Positions 16,225 to 25,602 of a stretch of DNA of 64,000 bases are shown here, piece by piece; within the stretch, counting starts at the first letter, position 1, and the number at the start of each line of letters is the position of its first letter. This DNA comes from Mycobacterium terramassiliense (lineage in GTDB: Bacteria; Actinomycetota; Actinomycetes; Mycobacteriales; Mycobacteriaceae): contig NZ_LT717701.1 in the NCBI RefSeq assembly GCF_900157385.1, positions 2,917,331 to 2,981,330 of the forward strand, read 5' to 3'. The notes beneath the pieces were generated by a model, which saw only the letters and a program-made list of their open reading frames with translations, did not search any database and had not been told where the DNA came from. The position numbers and the translations under genes are program-made.

Positions 16225-17028
16225 TCACTCGGGAAGCGTGTCGGCAGTTGCGCTTTCGCGGCCCGCACGGCCCCGGTCGATGAGCCGCCGCCAGTGTTCG
16301 TTGATGTGGTCGGACTGACGCTCGAGCGGGGGCTCGGGGACGCGAGCGGCGTGCGCGGGATCGGCGCCGAGGAACCGCAACACGCGCGCGATCTCGCCGC
16401 GGTAGTTCGCGTCCAGATCCTCGTACCGGACCGTCAGGGTCGTGCGAGACCGGGCGCGGAAGTAGGTGGTCCACGCCGCCTGTTCGGCATCGAGGCTGCG
16501 TTCCATCCCGACTATCTGCTCGTATGTCGGCGCGACGGCGCTGAGATCGACATCGGTGCGGCCCGCCGTGGGCCGGGTGAGGTAGAGCCCCAACGGGCGA
16601 ACCCGCGTCGACGGGCGGGCGGGACGAAACCACTCGCCCGTCGCTTCGGCGCGAAACAGCGAGATGGCCTGCGCGAGCCGATCGGCGCGAACGATGTTGA
16701 CGAAAACCGCTGTGGGAAACAGCTTCTCGAGAACCAGGCCCGGATCGTCACGAAAACCGAGGGCTCCCGCCAGCGCGACGACATCGCGCCAGTGAATTTT
16801 GACGCCACGAACCCCGTTATCCGTCGCTGCGTAGGCCATGACCTTCGCCAGATACTCGGGCCAAGAGCAGTCCGGCGGTAGCCCCAAATCCTCCTTGTAC
16901 GCCCCCAGGTGCTCGGTCGCGAAGTACTCTTCGGGCCGCCCCACAACTCCAGTGCCGACGAGGCCGGCGGCGAGGAACGAACTACCCGAGCGAGGAGTGG
17001 AAGCGATGACGTAGGTGGCGTGTCTCAT
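16225..17028 (-). CDS. Stf0-type sulfotransferase
   Basis: The PAPS 5'-phosphosulfate loop STPRSGSSFLAAGL lies at residues 10-23. GRPEEYF, GVKIHWRDVV, the 3'-phosphate block VRADRLAQAISLFRAEATGEWF and TVRYEDL follow. This order is typical of Stf0, which sulfates trehalose at the 2-position in M. tuberculosis. At 267 residues it is full length. As I recall, M. tuberculosis stf0 lies elsewhere and has no gene here, so this is probably a paralogue or acquired copy. The acceptor is unknown. AAGGAAGG precedes the start. Confidence 0.88.
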   Translation of the reverse strand: MRHATYVIASTPRSGSSFLAAGLVGTGVVGRPEEYFATEHLGAYKEDLGLPPDCSWPEYLAKVMAYAATDNGVRGVKIHWRDVVALAGALGFRDDPGLVLEKLFPTAVFVNIVRADRLAQAISLFRAEATGEWFRPARPSTRVRPLGLYLTRPTAGRTDVDLSAVAPTYEQIVGMERSLDAEQAAWTTYFRARSRTTLTVRYEDLDANYRGEIARVLRFLGADPAHAARVPEPPLERQSDHINEHWRRLIDRGRAGRESATADTLPE

Positions 17029-17119
17029 GACCTTCCTTGGTTCGGACAGGAGGTTAATCCGCGGAATCGGTCACCGCACGCCGAGATCACGGTCGGTCAT
17101 TCGCGGCCACCCCAACCGC

Positions 17120-18778
17120 CTACGGCGCGATAGCCTCGGCGACCTGCCGCGGCATGAAGTTCACCAGTTCGGGGATCAGGCCGCCGAACTCCGTCCCGCC
17201 GAGGCTAATTGTGACGAGTTGGGGCTGCAGCGGCGTCCCTGTTTCGACTTCCAGCGTCGCCGAGATCGGTTGCGGCGGAGTCAGAATCCCATCGAAGGGC
17301 ATGTGCACCACGATCGGTGTGTTGGCGGGGACGACGGTGATGCCCGGGAGGAGGGGCGGGATGGCGCCGATAGTCACCGTCTCGGTCACCGGGATTGTCA
17401 GGTCGATGACGGTTTGGCCGTTGAGGAAGCCGTTCAGGGTGTAGGCGGGCAGGTCGGCGAGCGCGCCGACCGCGGCCACTCCGTTTCCGGTCTGAAGCGC
17501 CGCCCCGAATACCGTGGCGCCCGTTGCCAGTCCGTCCAGTGCGGCGATCGGCGGACCGATGATCGCGAAGCCCAACGGAAGGGTGGACGTGTTGAGCGCA
17601 CTGACGAAGTGCTGCGCCATCTGCGCCGGGATCGAGCCCGGGGGCAGCAGATTGACGAGGGACTGTTGCTGCGCGGCCGAAATGGAGGCCAGGGGGAGAA
17701 GGTCTCCTGCGGGGCCCTCCACCGCGTACGAAGGCGCATTGAGGAGCAAAGGATTGCTGGGGTCGACTCCGATGACCTTGATGTCGACGCCGCTGAGGAA
17801 GAGGTTTAAAAACGCGCGCGGGACGTCCTGCACCGCACCGTGGTAATCACCCGTCACGAGCGATTGGCCGGCCATGCCCATGTCGTACTCGAAAACCGGG
17901 AAGGTCTTCTGCAGGTCCGCGCCGAACTGCTGCAGGCCGGCGTTGGTCTCTTGGTTGTACGTGTTCTGCTGGTTGATGAACGCCTGCATCGTGGGCGCGA
18001 AGGTCGACGTTCCCTGGATGCCGATCTGGATGTTCGCCGGAATGTTGGCCAGCGTGGCGGGAAAGTTCTGTAGCTCGGTGGCCAGCCCCGTCCCGATAAT
18101 GTTCGCGTACATGTTCTGGTTGCTGATGACTTGGCGCAGAACGGGGAACGGGTCGGACGTCCAGTCGGCGAAGATGGTTTGCAGGTTGGCACCGGTAGTG
18201 GCGAAGAGAGTCTGCCACGGGTCGCCGGCGGCGGAAATGGTCGTGCCGCTGGCGAACAACGCTGGCAGCAGCCTGATCTCGATCCCGTCCCACTGGGCGG
18301 TCAAAAAGGAACCGAATTGCTGGCCGACTCCGCTGAAGCTAGAACCCAAGGGGCTTCCGCCGAGCAGCCCGCCGGGGGGACTCCCGCCGAGCAGGCCGCC
18401 CAGAACCCCGCCGCCGCCTCCACCGCCGAGGATCGGGCCCAGGCTACCGAGAATCGGATTCGTGGCCGCGGCGGGCGCGCCCATCGCGGTGGCCGCGTTG
18501 GCGATCTCGGTGCTGAGGTACGCCGCCGCCCCGCCGTTCAACAGCTTCGAAAATTCGTGGTGAAACGTCGCCGCCTGGGCGCTCAAAGCCTGGAATTGCC
18601 GACCGTACAAGCCGAATAGTTGTGAGATCGCCGTCGACACGTCGTCGGCGCCCGCCGCAGCGACGCTAGTGGTGGAGCCCGCCGCGGCCGAGGTCGCCTC
18701 GTTCAGGGTCGAGCCGATCCCCACCAAACTCCCGGCCGCCGCTGACATCATGTCCGGCGTAGCGACTAGAAAGGACAT
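17120..18778 (-). CDS. PE-family protein with large C-terminal domain (copy A)
   Basis: The 552-residue product starts with a PE domain (MSFLVATPDMM, residues 1-98) whose end carries YLSTE, the YxxxD/E type VII secretion signal. A Gly-rich linker (105-150, GGGGGGGVLGGLLGG) follows. The long non-repetitive C-terminal domain includes VPFDG-like MPFDGILTPPQP and SLGGTEFGGLIPEL. It is probably exported by an ESX system to the cell surface. No PPE or EspG partner is adjacent. It is clearly paralogous to the next gene (same linker, same C-terminal motifs). Confidence 0.9.
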   Translation of the reverse strand: MSFLVATPDMMSAAAGSLVGIGSTLNEATSAAAGSTTSVAAAGADDVSTAISQLFGLYGRQFQALSAQAATFHHEFSKLLNGGAAAYLSTEIANAATAMGAPAAATNPILGSLGPILGGGGGGGVLGGLLGGSPPGGLLGGSPLGSSFSGVGQQFGSFLTAQWDGIEIRLLPALFASGTTISAAGDPWQTLFATTGANLQTIFADWTSDPFPVLRQVISNQNMYANIIGTGLATELQNFPATLANIPANIQIGIQGTSTFAPTMQAFINQQNTYNQETNAGLQQFGADLQKTFPVFEYDMGMAGQSLVTGDYHGAVQDVPRAFLNLFLSGVDIKVIGVDPSNPLLLNAPSYAVEGPAGDLLPLASISAAQQQSLVNLLPPGSIPAQMAQHFVSALNTSTLPLGFAIIGPPIAALDGLATGATVFGAALQTGNGVAAVGALADLPAYTLNGFLNGQTVIDLTIPVTETVTIGAIPPLLPGITVVPANTPIVVHMPFDGILTPPQPISATLEVETGTPLQPQLVTISLGGTEFGGLIPELVNFMPRQVAEAIAP

Positions 18779-18874
18779 ACCTTCCCCTTCGGCTTACGCC
18801 CTCGCGCATACGTGACCATGCTCGCAAATGCGGGGCCTGCACGCACCCGGAATGCCGGGTTTTGATGTCGATCG

Positions 18875-20959
18875 CTAGCTGGTGGTCATCGACGCGGCTA
18901 TCGCTTCCGGAATGGTGTTGAACAGCGTCGGGAAGAGGCCGCCGAATTCCGTGCCGCCGAGGGTAGAGGTGATCGGAACGGTGATGCCCGCGACGCCGGC
19001 GGGGATTGTGACCGTCAACGGTTCGGGCGGCGTCAGAAGCCCGTCGAACGGGACGTGGGCGACGGCCGGTATGACGAAAGTGCCCAGCAGCGGCGTCGAC
19101 ACGGCGATCGGCAGCGGCAGGTCGACGAGGAGCTGGCCATTGAGGAAGCCGTTCATCGCGTAGGCGGGCATGTCGCCGATCGCGTTCAGCATTCCCAGGA
19201 CGTTGCCGGTCTGCGCCGCGGCCCCGAAGGCCGTTGCCCCCTGGGCGATTCCGTTCGCCATGGCGAACGGTGGGCCCAGTATCGCGAAGCCCAGCTGCAG
19301 CGGCAGCCCGAAGATGGCGGTGCCAGCTAGAGTCGCACCGACGCCTATGGGGTTCAGGGTCGCGCCGACGTTCACTGCGAAGTTCGCTGTGACATTTGCG
19401 TTGACGAGGGTGTCGATCGCGTTTGCGAAGTTGCCCAACATCATGCCGGGGATTGAGCCGTGGGGGGCCAGGCTGGCCAGGCCCACCGGCTGTTGCCCGA
19501 GGGCGGTCAGGATGGGGAGCAACTCGGCGGCCGGGCCCTCCAACCCGACCGGACCCGCGATGGTGAGCTGGAAGTCGGGAGGTATCACAGTGACGACATT
19601 GCTTCCGATCGCCAAGTGGCTGGTGTCGAATCCCGTGATGAAGAGATCGATGGGGGCATGTGCGGCGTCCTGCACCGCGCCGTAGTAGTCGCCCGCCTGT
19701 ATCGCTTGGCCGGCCATGGCCATGTCGTTGCTGGCGGTGGGAATCGTCAGCTGGAGATCCGAGCCCATCTTGTTCAGCGACGACCCGACCGTCCCCCAGA
19801 AGCCGGTGGTGCCGTTGACGAAGTCCTGTCCGATGGCAGCCGGGTTGAAGGTGGAAGCGCCCTGGAAGGCGAGTTGAATGTTCGCCGGCACGTTCGCGGG
19901 GAAGCCCTGCAGGTCGGACGCGACCCCGCTGGCGACAATCTGCGCGTAGTGATTCTGGTTGATGACAATCTGATTCAGGATCGGGAACGGATGGCTGGCG
20001 AACTGCGCGCCCATCAGGTTCAGGTCGTACACCGTCGTGTCGCCCAGGACGGTGTACGGATTGGGGTAGGGAACCGCGCCCGGCGACGATGCCGGCCCGA
20101 AAAGCCCTGGTAGCAAGGAGTTCAGCAGAGGCTGAAGACCCTGGAGTAGGGGCACGTCCTGGACGAGGCCGGGGACGATCCCGAAAACGTTGGACAGCGT
20201 AATTCCGTTGGCCAGTTCGTTGGAGAAGAAATTGCCGACGTCCAGTCCGACGCCGTTGAGGGTCGGGCCCAACAGGGCGCCGAGGGGTCCCGAGGTGAGG
20301 CTCAAGCCCGGGGTCAAGTTGCCGAGGTTTATCGGCCCGGTGAGGTCGCTCAGGGTCGGGAAGGCGTTGAGGATCGCGGGGTTGAAGAATATCGAGCCGA
20401 AGCCGTTGGCGAATTGCGTCCCGATGCTGTTGAAGCCGCCCAGGAGCTGGTTCAACCCGCTGCCCAATCCGCCGAGCAGCCCGCCCCCTCCGGTGCCCAG
20501 TCCGAGCAGTCCGTCCAGTCCACCGAGCAGCCCGCCTCCGCCCGAACCGCCGCCGAGCAAGCCACCGAGCACACCGCCGCCGCCGCTCGAGCCGCCCAAG
20601 CCGAGAAGCCCGCCGAGGATCGGCGTGGACGCGGCTTGGCCGCTGGGGGCGAAGCCGCCGATCATGGCCTGCTGGGCATTGGCGATCTCGGTGCTGAGGT
20701 AGGCCGCCGCTCCGCCGTTCAATACGTTCACAAACTCGTTGTGAAATGCCGCCGCCTGAGCGCTCATCTGCTGGAACTGCTGCCCGTAGGTGCCGAACAA
20801 GTCCGAGATGGCGAGCGAAACATCGTCGGCGGCAGCGGAGGTGATTACGGTCGTCTGGCCCGCTGCAGCCGCGGTGGCCTCCCGCAGTGTGGAACCGATG
20901 CCCGCCAAGTCGCCGGCGACCGTCCCCATCGTGTCCGGAGCAGCAAGTACAAACGACAT
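18875..20959 (-). CDS. PE-family protein with large C-terminal domain (copy B)
   Basis: This 694-residue PE protein has a PE domain at 1-98 (MSFVLAAPDTMGTVAGDLAG, YLSTE signal). A longer Gly/Leu-rich linker (105-185, GLGGSSGGGGVLGGLLGGG) follows. Its C-terminal domain shares NGFLNGQLLVDLPLP, VPFDGLLTPPEP and LGGTEFGGLFPTL with copy A. ATG at 20957-20959 has GAGGGGAG upstream; an upstream in-frame start adds 12 residues lacking PE character. It is separated from copy A by 96 nt, so the two may be cotranscribed. Confidence 0.9.
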   Translation of the reverse strand: MSFVLAAPDTMGTVAGDLAGIGSTLREATAAAAGQTTVITSAAADDVSLAISDLFGTYGQQFQQMSAQAAAFHNEFVNVLNGGAAAYLSTEIANAQQAMIGGFAPSGQAASTPILGGLLGLGGSSGGGGVLGGLLGGGSGGGGLLGGLDGLLGLGTGGGGLLGGLGSGLNQLLGGFNSIGTQFANGFGSIFFNPAILNAFPTLSDLTGPINLGNLTPGLSLTSGPLGALLGPTLNGVGLDVGNFFSNELANGITLSNVFGIVPGLVQDVPLLQGLQPLLNSLLPGLFGPASSPGAVPYPNPYTVLGDTTVYDLNLMGAQFASHPFPILNQIVINQNHYAQIVASGVASDLQGFPANVPANIQLAFQGASTFNPAAIGQDFVNGTTGFWGTVGSSLNKMGSDLQLTIPTASNDMAMAGQAIQAGDYYGAVQDAAHAPIDLFITGFDTSHLAIGSNVVTVIPPDFQLTIAGPVGLEGPAAELLPILTALGQQPVGLASLAPHGSIPGMMLGNFANAIDTLVNANVTANFAVNVGATLNPIGVGATLAGTAIFGLPLQLGFAILGPPFAMANGIAQGATAFGAAAQTGNVLGMLNAIGDMPAYAMNGFLNGQLLVDLPLPIAVSTPLLGTFVIPAVAHVPFDGLLTPPEPLTVTIPAGVAGITVPITSTLGGTEFGGLFPTLFNTIPEAIAASMTTS

Positions 20960-20984
20960 CGTGGTCTCCCCTCGAAGACAATCC

Positions 20985-21141
20985 CCATCAGGCAACTACG
21001 TCATACGGTCACAAGGTCGAAAAAAATTGTGACAAAGAAAACGGCCGTTCTCCTTTTCTAACAGGTTGTTCGACAGATGCACAACCTTGTATTTGCAAGG
21101 CAATCAACCGAATTAAATCGACACATGCGCAATAAGAAGGT
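20985..21141 (-). promoter_or_regulatory. AT-rich leader upstream of PE copy B
   Basis: The stretch between the pyrD 3' end and the PE start is AT-rich, with a T-run near 21020 and a small hairpin CCTTG-TATTTG-CAAGG at 21085-21100. It probably carries the promoter and 5' leader of the PE pair. No clear -35/-10 pair could be assigned. Confidence 0.4.
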
Positions 21142-22250
<1,109 letters not shown>

Positions 22251-22251
<1 letters not shown>

Positions 22252-22505
22252 CACAATTCCGGTTGCTCGGGTCGCCGGCTTTCGAGACGAGACTTTTTGC
22301 GGCGCAACAAAACCCGCCTGCTGCCGTCGGTGTAGAGGCGCACCCGCGTCAGCTCCCAACCGCGATACTCGGCCTCGATGGACAGCCGGATCGACGCGCT
22401 GAGCCGGGTCACTTCCGGCGGCAGGCGCAGCGGTATCCACTCGTAGTCGTCCGACATCTCCGCCGCCCACCCCGCGGGCAGCCGGCTCCACCGCGGCGCC
22501 GTCAC
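22251..22505 (-). CDS. DUF5703-like small protein
   Basis: An 84-residue soluble protein, conserved in actinobacteria, of unknown function. The core reads YEWIPLRLPPEVTRLSASIRL then YRGWELTRVRLYTDGSRRVLLRRK, ending basic. It starts with GTG inside the lppL stop (GTGA) and ends inside the pyrD start (TGATG), so it is translationally coupled on both sides. The family name is given from memory of the motif pattern. Confidence 0.75.
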
Positions 22506-23578
22506 GGCGCACCCGCCGCGTGCTCGATGACCTGGACACCCGCACCCGATCCCGACACCACGTACAAGGTGCCCGACGCTTCGTCAAAAGCCAGCGAGTT
22601 CGGCTGCTGCACGGTGGGGTATCGCACCCTTTCGACGGGAATTCCGGTTGACAGATCGTAACCAATGACGACGTTGGAAGCGGTCTGGGACACCCAGGCG
22701 AGCCCGCGCGAACCGGCCAGCCCGTACGGGGACTGCCGCACCGGGTAGGCCTGGCGCAGGATCAGCGGGTCGACGCCGTACACCAGCAGTTGCCCGCCGC
22801 GGGTGTCGGCCACGAGCACCCGGCCCAGCGGGTCGGCGGCCAGGGTGGTCGCGCCCTCGCCGGCCCGCAGCGCCTGCTCGACATGACCGCCGGCGCCGAT
22901 CGCGGTCACCGAGGTCTGGCCCCGGTCCAGCACCACCGTGGTGTTCCCTTGTGCGGCAAGGGCATCCACGCGCGCGAAGATCTTGTTCCGGCTTGCGATG
23001 GTGGCCGTCTTGACCGAGTCCGGCGTCCGGGAGGCAAAGGTGTAGACCGCCCCGTCGGCGGTGCCCAGCACGAGCGTGCCGTCGGCGCGCTGGGCGATCG
23101 CGGTGAAATCGGTCTGCGGAGCGTTGGCGACGGGCACCTGGGTGGCGTGGGCCGCGGCCAGGTCGACGACGAGATAACCGCCGCGGCCGGCCAGGTAGGC
23201 GGTGCCGTGGCCGTCGCCGGTCAGCGCGCTCGCCGGACCCGGCAGGCCGATCACCCGCGGCGGCACGCGCGGATCGCCGAACTCGGTCACGGTGGCGGGT
23301 CCGGCCGGGTCGGCGCCCGGCGCCAGGACGGCCAGTTGCCGCGTGGCGCCGTCGAAGATCGCCGCCGCGGCGTGACCGCCCAGCGGGAGCACCGCACCGG
23401 CCGGGGTCTGGGACGCGGGCGGCGACGCCGCGGGCTGGGCCGGTTCGATGGTCGGTGGCGCGCTGTGGAACTGACTCGCGGAGCAACCGGCGCTTCCCGT
23501 CGTCACCGCCAGCAAAATCGCCACCCCGACCAAACGGTGCTGAACTGGATGTCTCGTCCACCTATGCCGTTGCAGCAA
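22502..23578 (-). CDS. lppL: LppL lipoprotein, beta-propeller-like
   Basis: A secreted lipoprotein of 358 residues. A basic N-terminus and hydrophobic core end in a lipobox (TGSAGC, Cys32). The mature part has propeller-type repeats: GTAYLAGRGGYLVVDLA, GTLVLGTADGAVYTFA, VADTRGGQLLVYGVDP and GTLYVVSGSGAGVQVIEH. Function is unknown; the orthologue in M. tuberculosis is LppL, also beside pyrD. It heads a run of three overlapping genes. Confidence 0.88.
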   Translation of the reverse strand: MLQRHRWTRHPVQHRLVGVAILLAVTTGSAGCSASQFHSAPPTIEPAQPAASPPASQTPAGAVLPLGGHAAAAIFDGATRQLAVLAPGADPAGPATVTEFGDPRVPPRVIGLPGPASALTGDGHGTAYLAGRGGYLVVDLAAAHATQVPVANAPQTDFTAIAQRADGTLVLGTADGAVYTFASRTPDSVKTATIASRNKIFARVDALAAQGNTTVVLDRGQTSVTAIGAGGHVEQALRAGEGATTLAADPLGRVLVADTRGGQLLVYGVDPLILRQAYPVRQSPYGLAGSRGLAWVSQTASNVVIGYDLSTGIPVERVRYPTVQQPNSLAFDEASGTLYVVSGSGAGVQVIEHAAGAP

Positions 23579-23688
23579 TTATTTTCCTTCGCGTCACCTG
23601 CGGGAACGTTAAATTTTAAGGAACGGTTTCGCACCCAATATGGCCATGTTGCCTGCATCGGGTCGGACTGGAGAGGTATCGTCGCGTC

Positions 23689-23991
23689 ATGACCGTCATT
23701 GTGGACCGGCATACCGCGGAGAATGAGTTTGCTGTCGAAGAGATCTCCGCGGGAATCTTCGCCAGCGGCTACGGCCAAGTCGGTGATGGGCGCAGTTTTT
23801 CCTTCCACATAGAGCACCGATCCCTCGTCGTAGAAATTTACCGGCCGCGCCTTGCGGGCCCCGTTCCGCAGGCCGAAGACGTGGTGGCCAGGGCGGTCCG
23901 CGGCCTGGTCGACATCGACCTCACCGACGAGCGCAGCCTGACGGCCGCGGTGCGCGATTCCGTCGCGCACGCGGTACCGGTAAGCCGCTAG
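23689..23991 (+). CDS. conserved mycobacterial protein (Rv2137c-like)
   Basis: A 100-residue protein with no recognised domain. The visible blocks are EEISAGIFASGYGQVGDGRSFSFHIE and LTDERSLTAAVRDSVAHAVPVSR; it looks like a small alpha/beta fold. TATCGT at 23677-23682 lies 6 nt before the ATG, a leaderless arrangement. Its stop codon TAG is the first part of a 55-bp tandem repeat array. Confidence 0.75.
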   Translation: MTVIVDRHTAENEFAVEEISAGIFASGYGQVGDGRSFSFHIEHRSLVVEIYRPRLAGPVPQAEDVVARAVRGLVDIDLTDERSLTAAVRDSVAHAVPVSR

Positions 23992-24152
23992 CGCCGACCG
24001 CAAGCGCGGCGTAGCCGGGCGCGGCGGGTCGCCGCCATCGGGCTAGCGCCGACCGCAAGCGCGGCGTAGCCGGGCGCGGCGGGTCGCCGCCATCGGGCTA
24101 GCGCCGACCGCAAGCGCGGCGTAGCCGGGCGCGGCGGGTCGCCGCCATCGGG
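23988..24152 (+). repeat. three tandem 55-bp repeats beginning at a stop codon
   Basis: Three near-identical 55-bp units occupy 23988-24042, 24043-24097 and 24098-24152. Each starts CTAGCGCCGACCGCAAGCGC and ends GTCGCCGCCATCGGG. The inverted repeat GGCGG-GTCG-CCGCC lies in each unit. The TAG of the upstream gene is part of unit 1. The same family recurs at 37694-37858, 39786-39870 and, degenerate, at 26408-26462. Confidence 0.95.
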
Positions 24153-24172
24153 CCCCTCATCTCCCTTCCCTG

Positions 24173-24178
24173 TACGGT
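24173..24178 (+). promoter_or_regulatory. leaderless -10 element for the histidine phosphatase gene
   Basis: TACGGT ends 7 nt before GTG 24186. This places transcription start at or next to the initiation codon, as is common in mycobacteria. Confidence 0.5.
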
Positions 24179-24185
24179 CGTCGTC

Positions 24186-24941
24186 GTGACCGTCATCCTG
24201 TTACGGCACGGCCGCTCGACCTCAAACACCGCCGGCGTACTGGCCGGCCGTTCCGAGGGCGTCGACCTGGACGACAAGGGTCGCGAGCAGGCCGCCGGGC
24301 TGATCGACCGCATCGGCGACCTGCCGATCCGGGCTCTCGTCAGCTCGCCGTTGCTGCGGTGCCGGCGCACCGTCGAGCCGCTCGCCGAGGCGCTGTGCCT
24401 CGAGCCGGTGATCGACGACCGACTCGCCGAGGTGGACTACGGGGACTGGACCGGCCGCAAGATCGGCGAGCTGACCAAGGAGCCCTTGTGGGCGGTGGTC
24501 CAGGCCCATCCGAGCGCCGCGGTGTTTCCGGGCGGCGAGGGCCTGGCGCAGGTTCAGGCGCGTGCCGTCGCGGCAATCCGCGAGCATGACCGGCGGTTGG
24601 CCGGCGACCACGGCGGCGACGCGCTCTGGGTCGCGTGCACCCACGGTGACGTCATCAAGTCCGTCGTCGCCGACGCCTACGGTATGCACCTCGACGGATT
24701 CCAGCGCGTCACCGCCGACCCCGGGTCGGTGACCGTGATCCGCTACACCCCGTTGCGGCCGTTCGTGTTGCACGTCAACCACACCGGCGCGCGGCTGTCC
24801 GCCGCGTTGCGGGCCGGGCCGCCACCGAAGGGCGAATCCAAGGGCGATGAGGCTCAGGGTGATCCGAAGGGCGAGGCGCAAACTGGGCCGAACGGCGCCG
24901 TACCGACGAGCGACGCGGTGGTCGGCGGATCCGCGGACTAA
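24186..24941 (+). CDS. histidine phosphatase superfamily protein (phosphoglycerate mutase-like)
   Basis: The catalytic RHG motif (LLRHGRSTSN, His at residue 8) is present. SSPLLRCRRT, the acid-base region DYGDWTGRKI and the second histidine in CTHGDVIKSV complete the active site. The M. tuberculosis orthologue (Rv2135c) is a phosphatase-type rather than mutase-type enzyme. The last 45 residues are a low-complexity Gly/Glu/Lys/Pro tail. In M. tuberculosis uppP lies just upstream; here only the 55-bp repeats do. It precedes DUF3090, the kinase-like gene, cysQ and mshC. Confidence 0.9.
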   Translation: MTVILLRHGRSTSNTAGVLAGRSEGVDLDDKGREQAAGLIDRIGDLPIRALVSSPLLRCRRTVEPLAEALCLEPVIDDRLAEVDYGDWTGRKIGELTKEPLWAVVQAHPSAAVFPGGEGLAQVQARAVAAIREHDRRLAGDHGGDALWVACTHGDVIKSVVADAYGMHLDGFQRVTADPGSVTVIRYTPLRPFVLHVNHTGARLSAALRAGPPPKGESKGDEAQGDPKGEAQTGPNGAVPTSDAVVGGSAD

Positions 24942-25014
24942 TCACGCTTAATTCCGCTCTGGCGGGGCAATCGAATCGCACGGCAGCGGCAACAGCCGGT
25001 ATTTTGGAGGTGCC

Positions 25015-25602
25015 ATGGCCCGCGCAATCCACGTCTTCCGCACGCCCGACCGCTTCGTGGCCGGGACCGTCGGTCAGCCCGGAAACCGCACCTTCTACAT
25101 CCAGGCGGTGGGCGATTCGCGGGTGGTGTCGGTGATCTTGGAGAAGCAACAGGTGGCGGTGCTCGCCGAGCGCATCGGTGCGTTGCTGCTCGAGGTGAAT
25201 CGCAGGTTCGGCACGCCGGTGCCCCCGGAGCCCGCCGAGATCGAGGACCTCAACCCGTTGATCACGCCCGTCGACGCGGAGTTTCGGGTCGGGACCATGG
25301 GACTCGGCTGGGATTCGGAAGCGCAGACGGTGGTGGTCGAGTTGCTGGCCGTCACCGACGCCGAGTTCGACGCCTCCGTGGTGCTCGACGACACCGAGGA
25401 GGGGCCCGACGCGGTGCGGGTGTTCTTGACGCCGGAGTCGGCACGCCAGTTCGCCACCCGGTCCAATCGCGTGATCTCCGCCGGGCGCCCGCCATGCCCC
25501 CTGTGCGACGAACCGCTGGACCCTGAGGGCCACATCTGCGCGCGCACCAACGGCTATAAGCGGAGCGCGCTTCTCGGGCCCGACGATGACCCCGAGGAAT
25601 AG
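25015..25602 (+). CDS. DUF3090 protein with C-terminal zinc-ribbon-like Cys cluster
   Basis: A 195-residue protein conserved across actinobacteria beside mshC; function unknown. The N-terminal domain reads MARAIHVFRTPDRFVAGTVG and GNRTFYIQAV. The C-terminus has CPLCDEPLDPEGHICAR, three Cys and one His suited to metal binding. GGAGGT precedes ATG 25015. Its end overlaps the next gene by 17 nt, so the two are coupled. Confidence 0.9.
   Translation: MARAIHVFRTPDRFVAGTVGQPGNRTFYIQAVGDSRVVSVILEKQQVAVLAERIGALLLEVNRRFGTPVPPEPAEIEDLNPLITPVDAEFRVGTMGLGWDSEAQTVVVELLAVTDAEFDASVVLDDTEEGPDAVRVFLTPESARQFATRSNRVISAGRPPCPLCDEPLDPEGHICARTNGYKRSALLGPDDDPEE

Noticed and set aside
18666..20981. Alternative 771-codon frame overlapping PE copy B
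   Set aside because: Arg/His-rich translation without PE domain or motifs; the other frame gives a clear PE protein with a good ribosome site.
23988..24152. CRISPR-like array
   Set aside because: The 55-bp units are directly abutting, with no unique spacers and no cas genes nearby.
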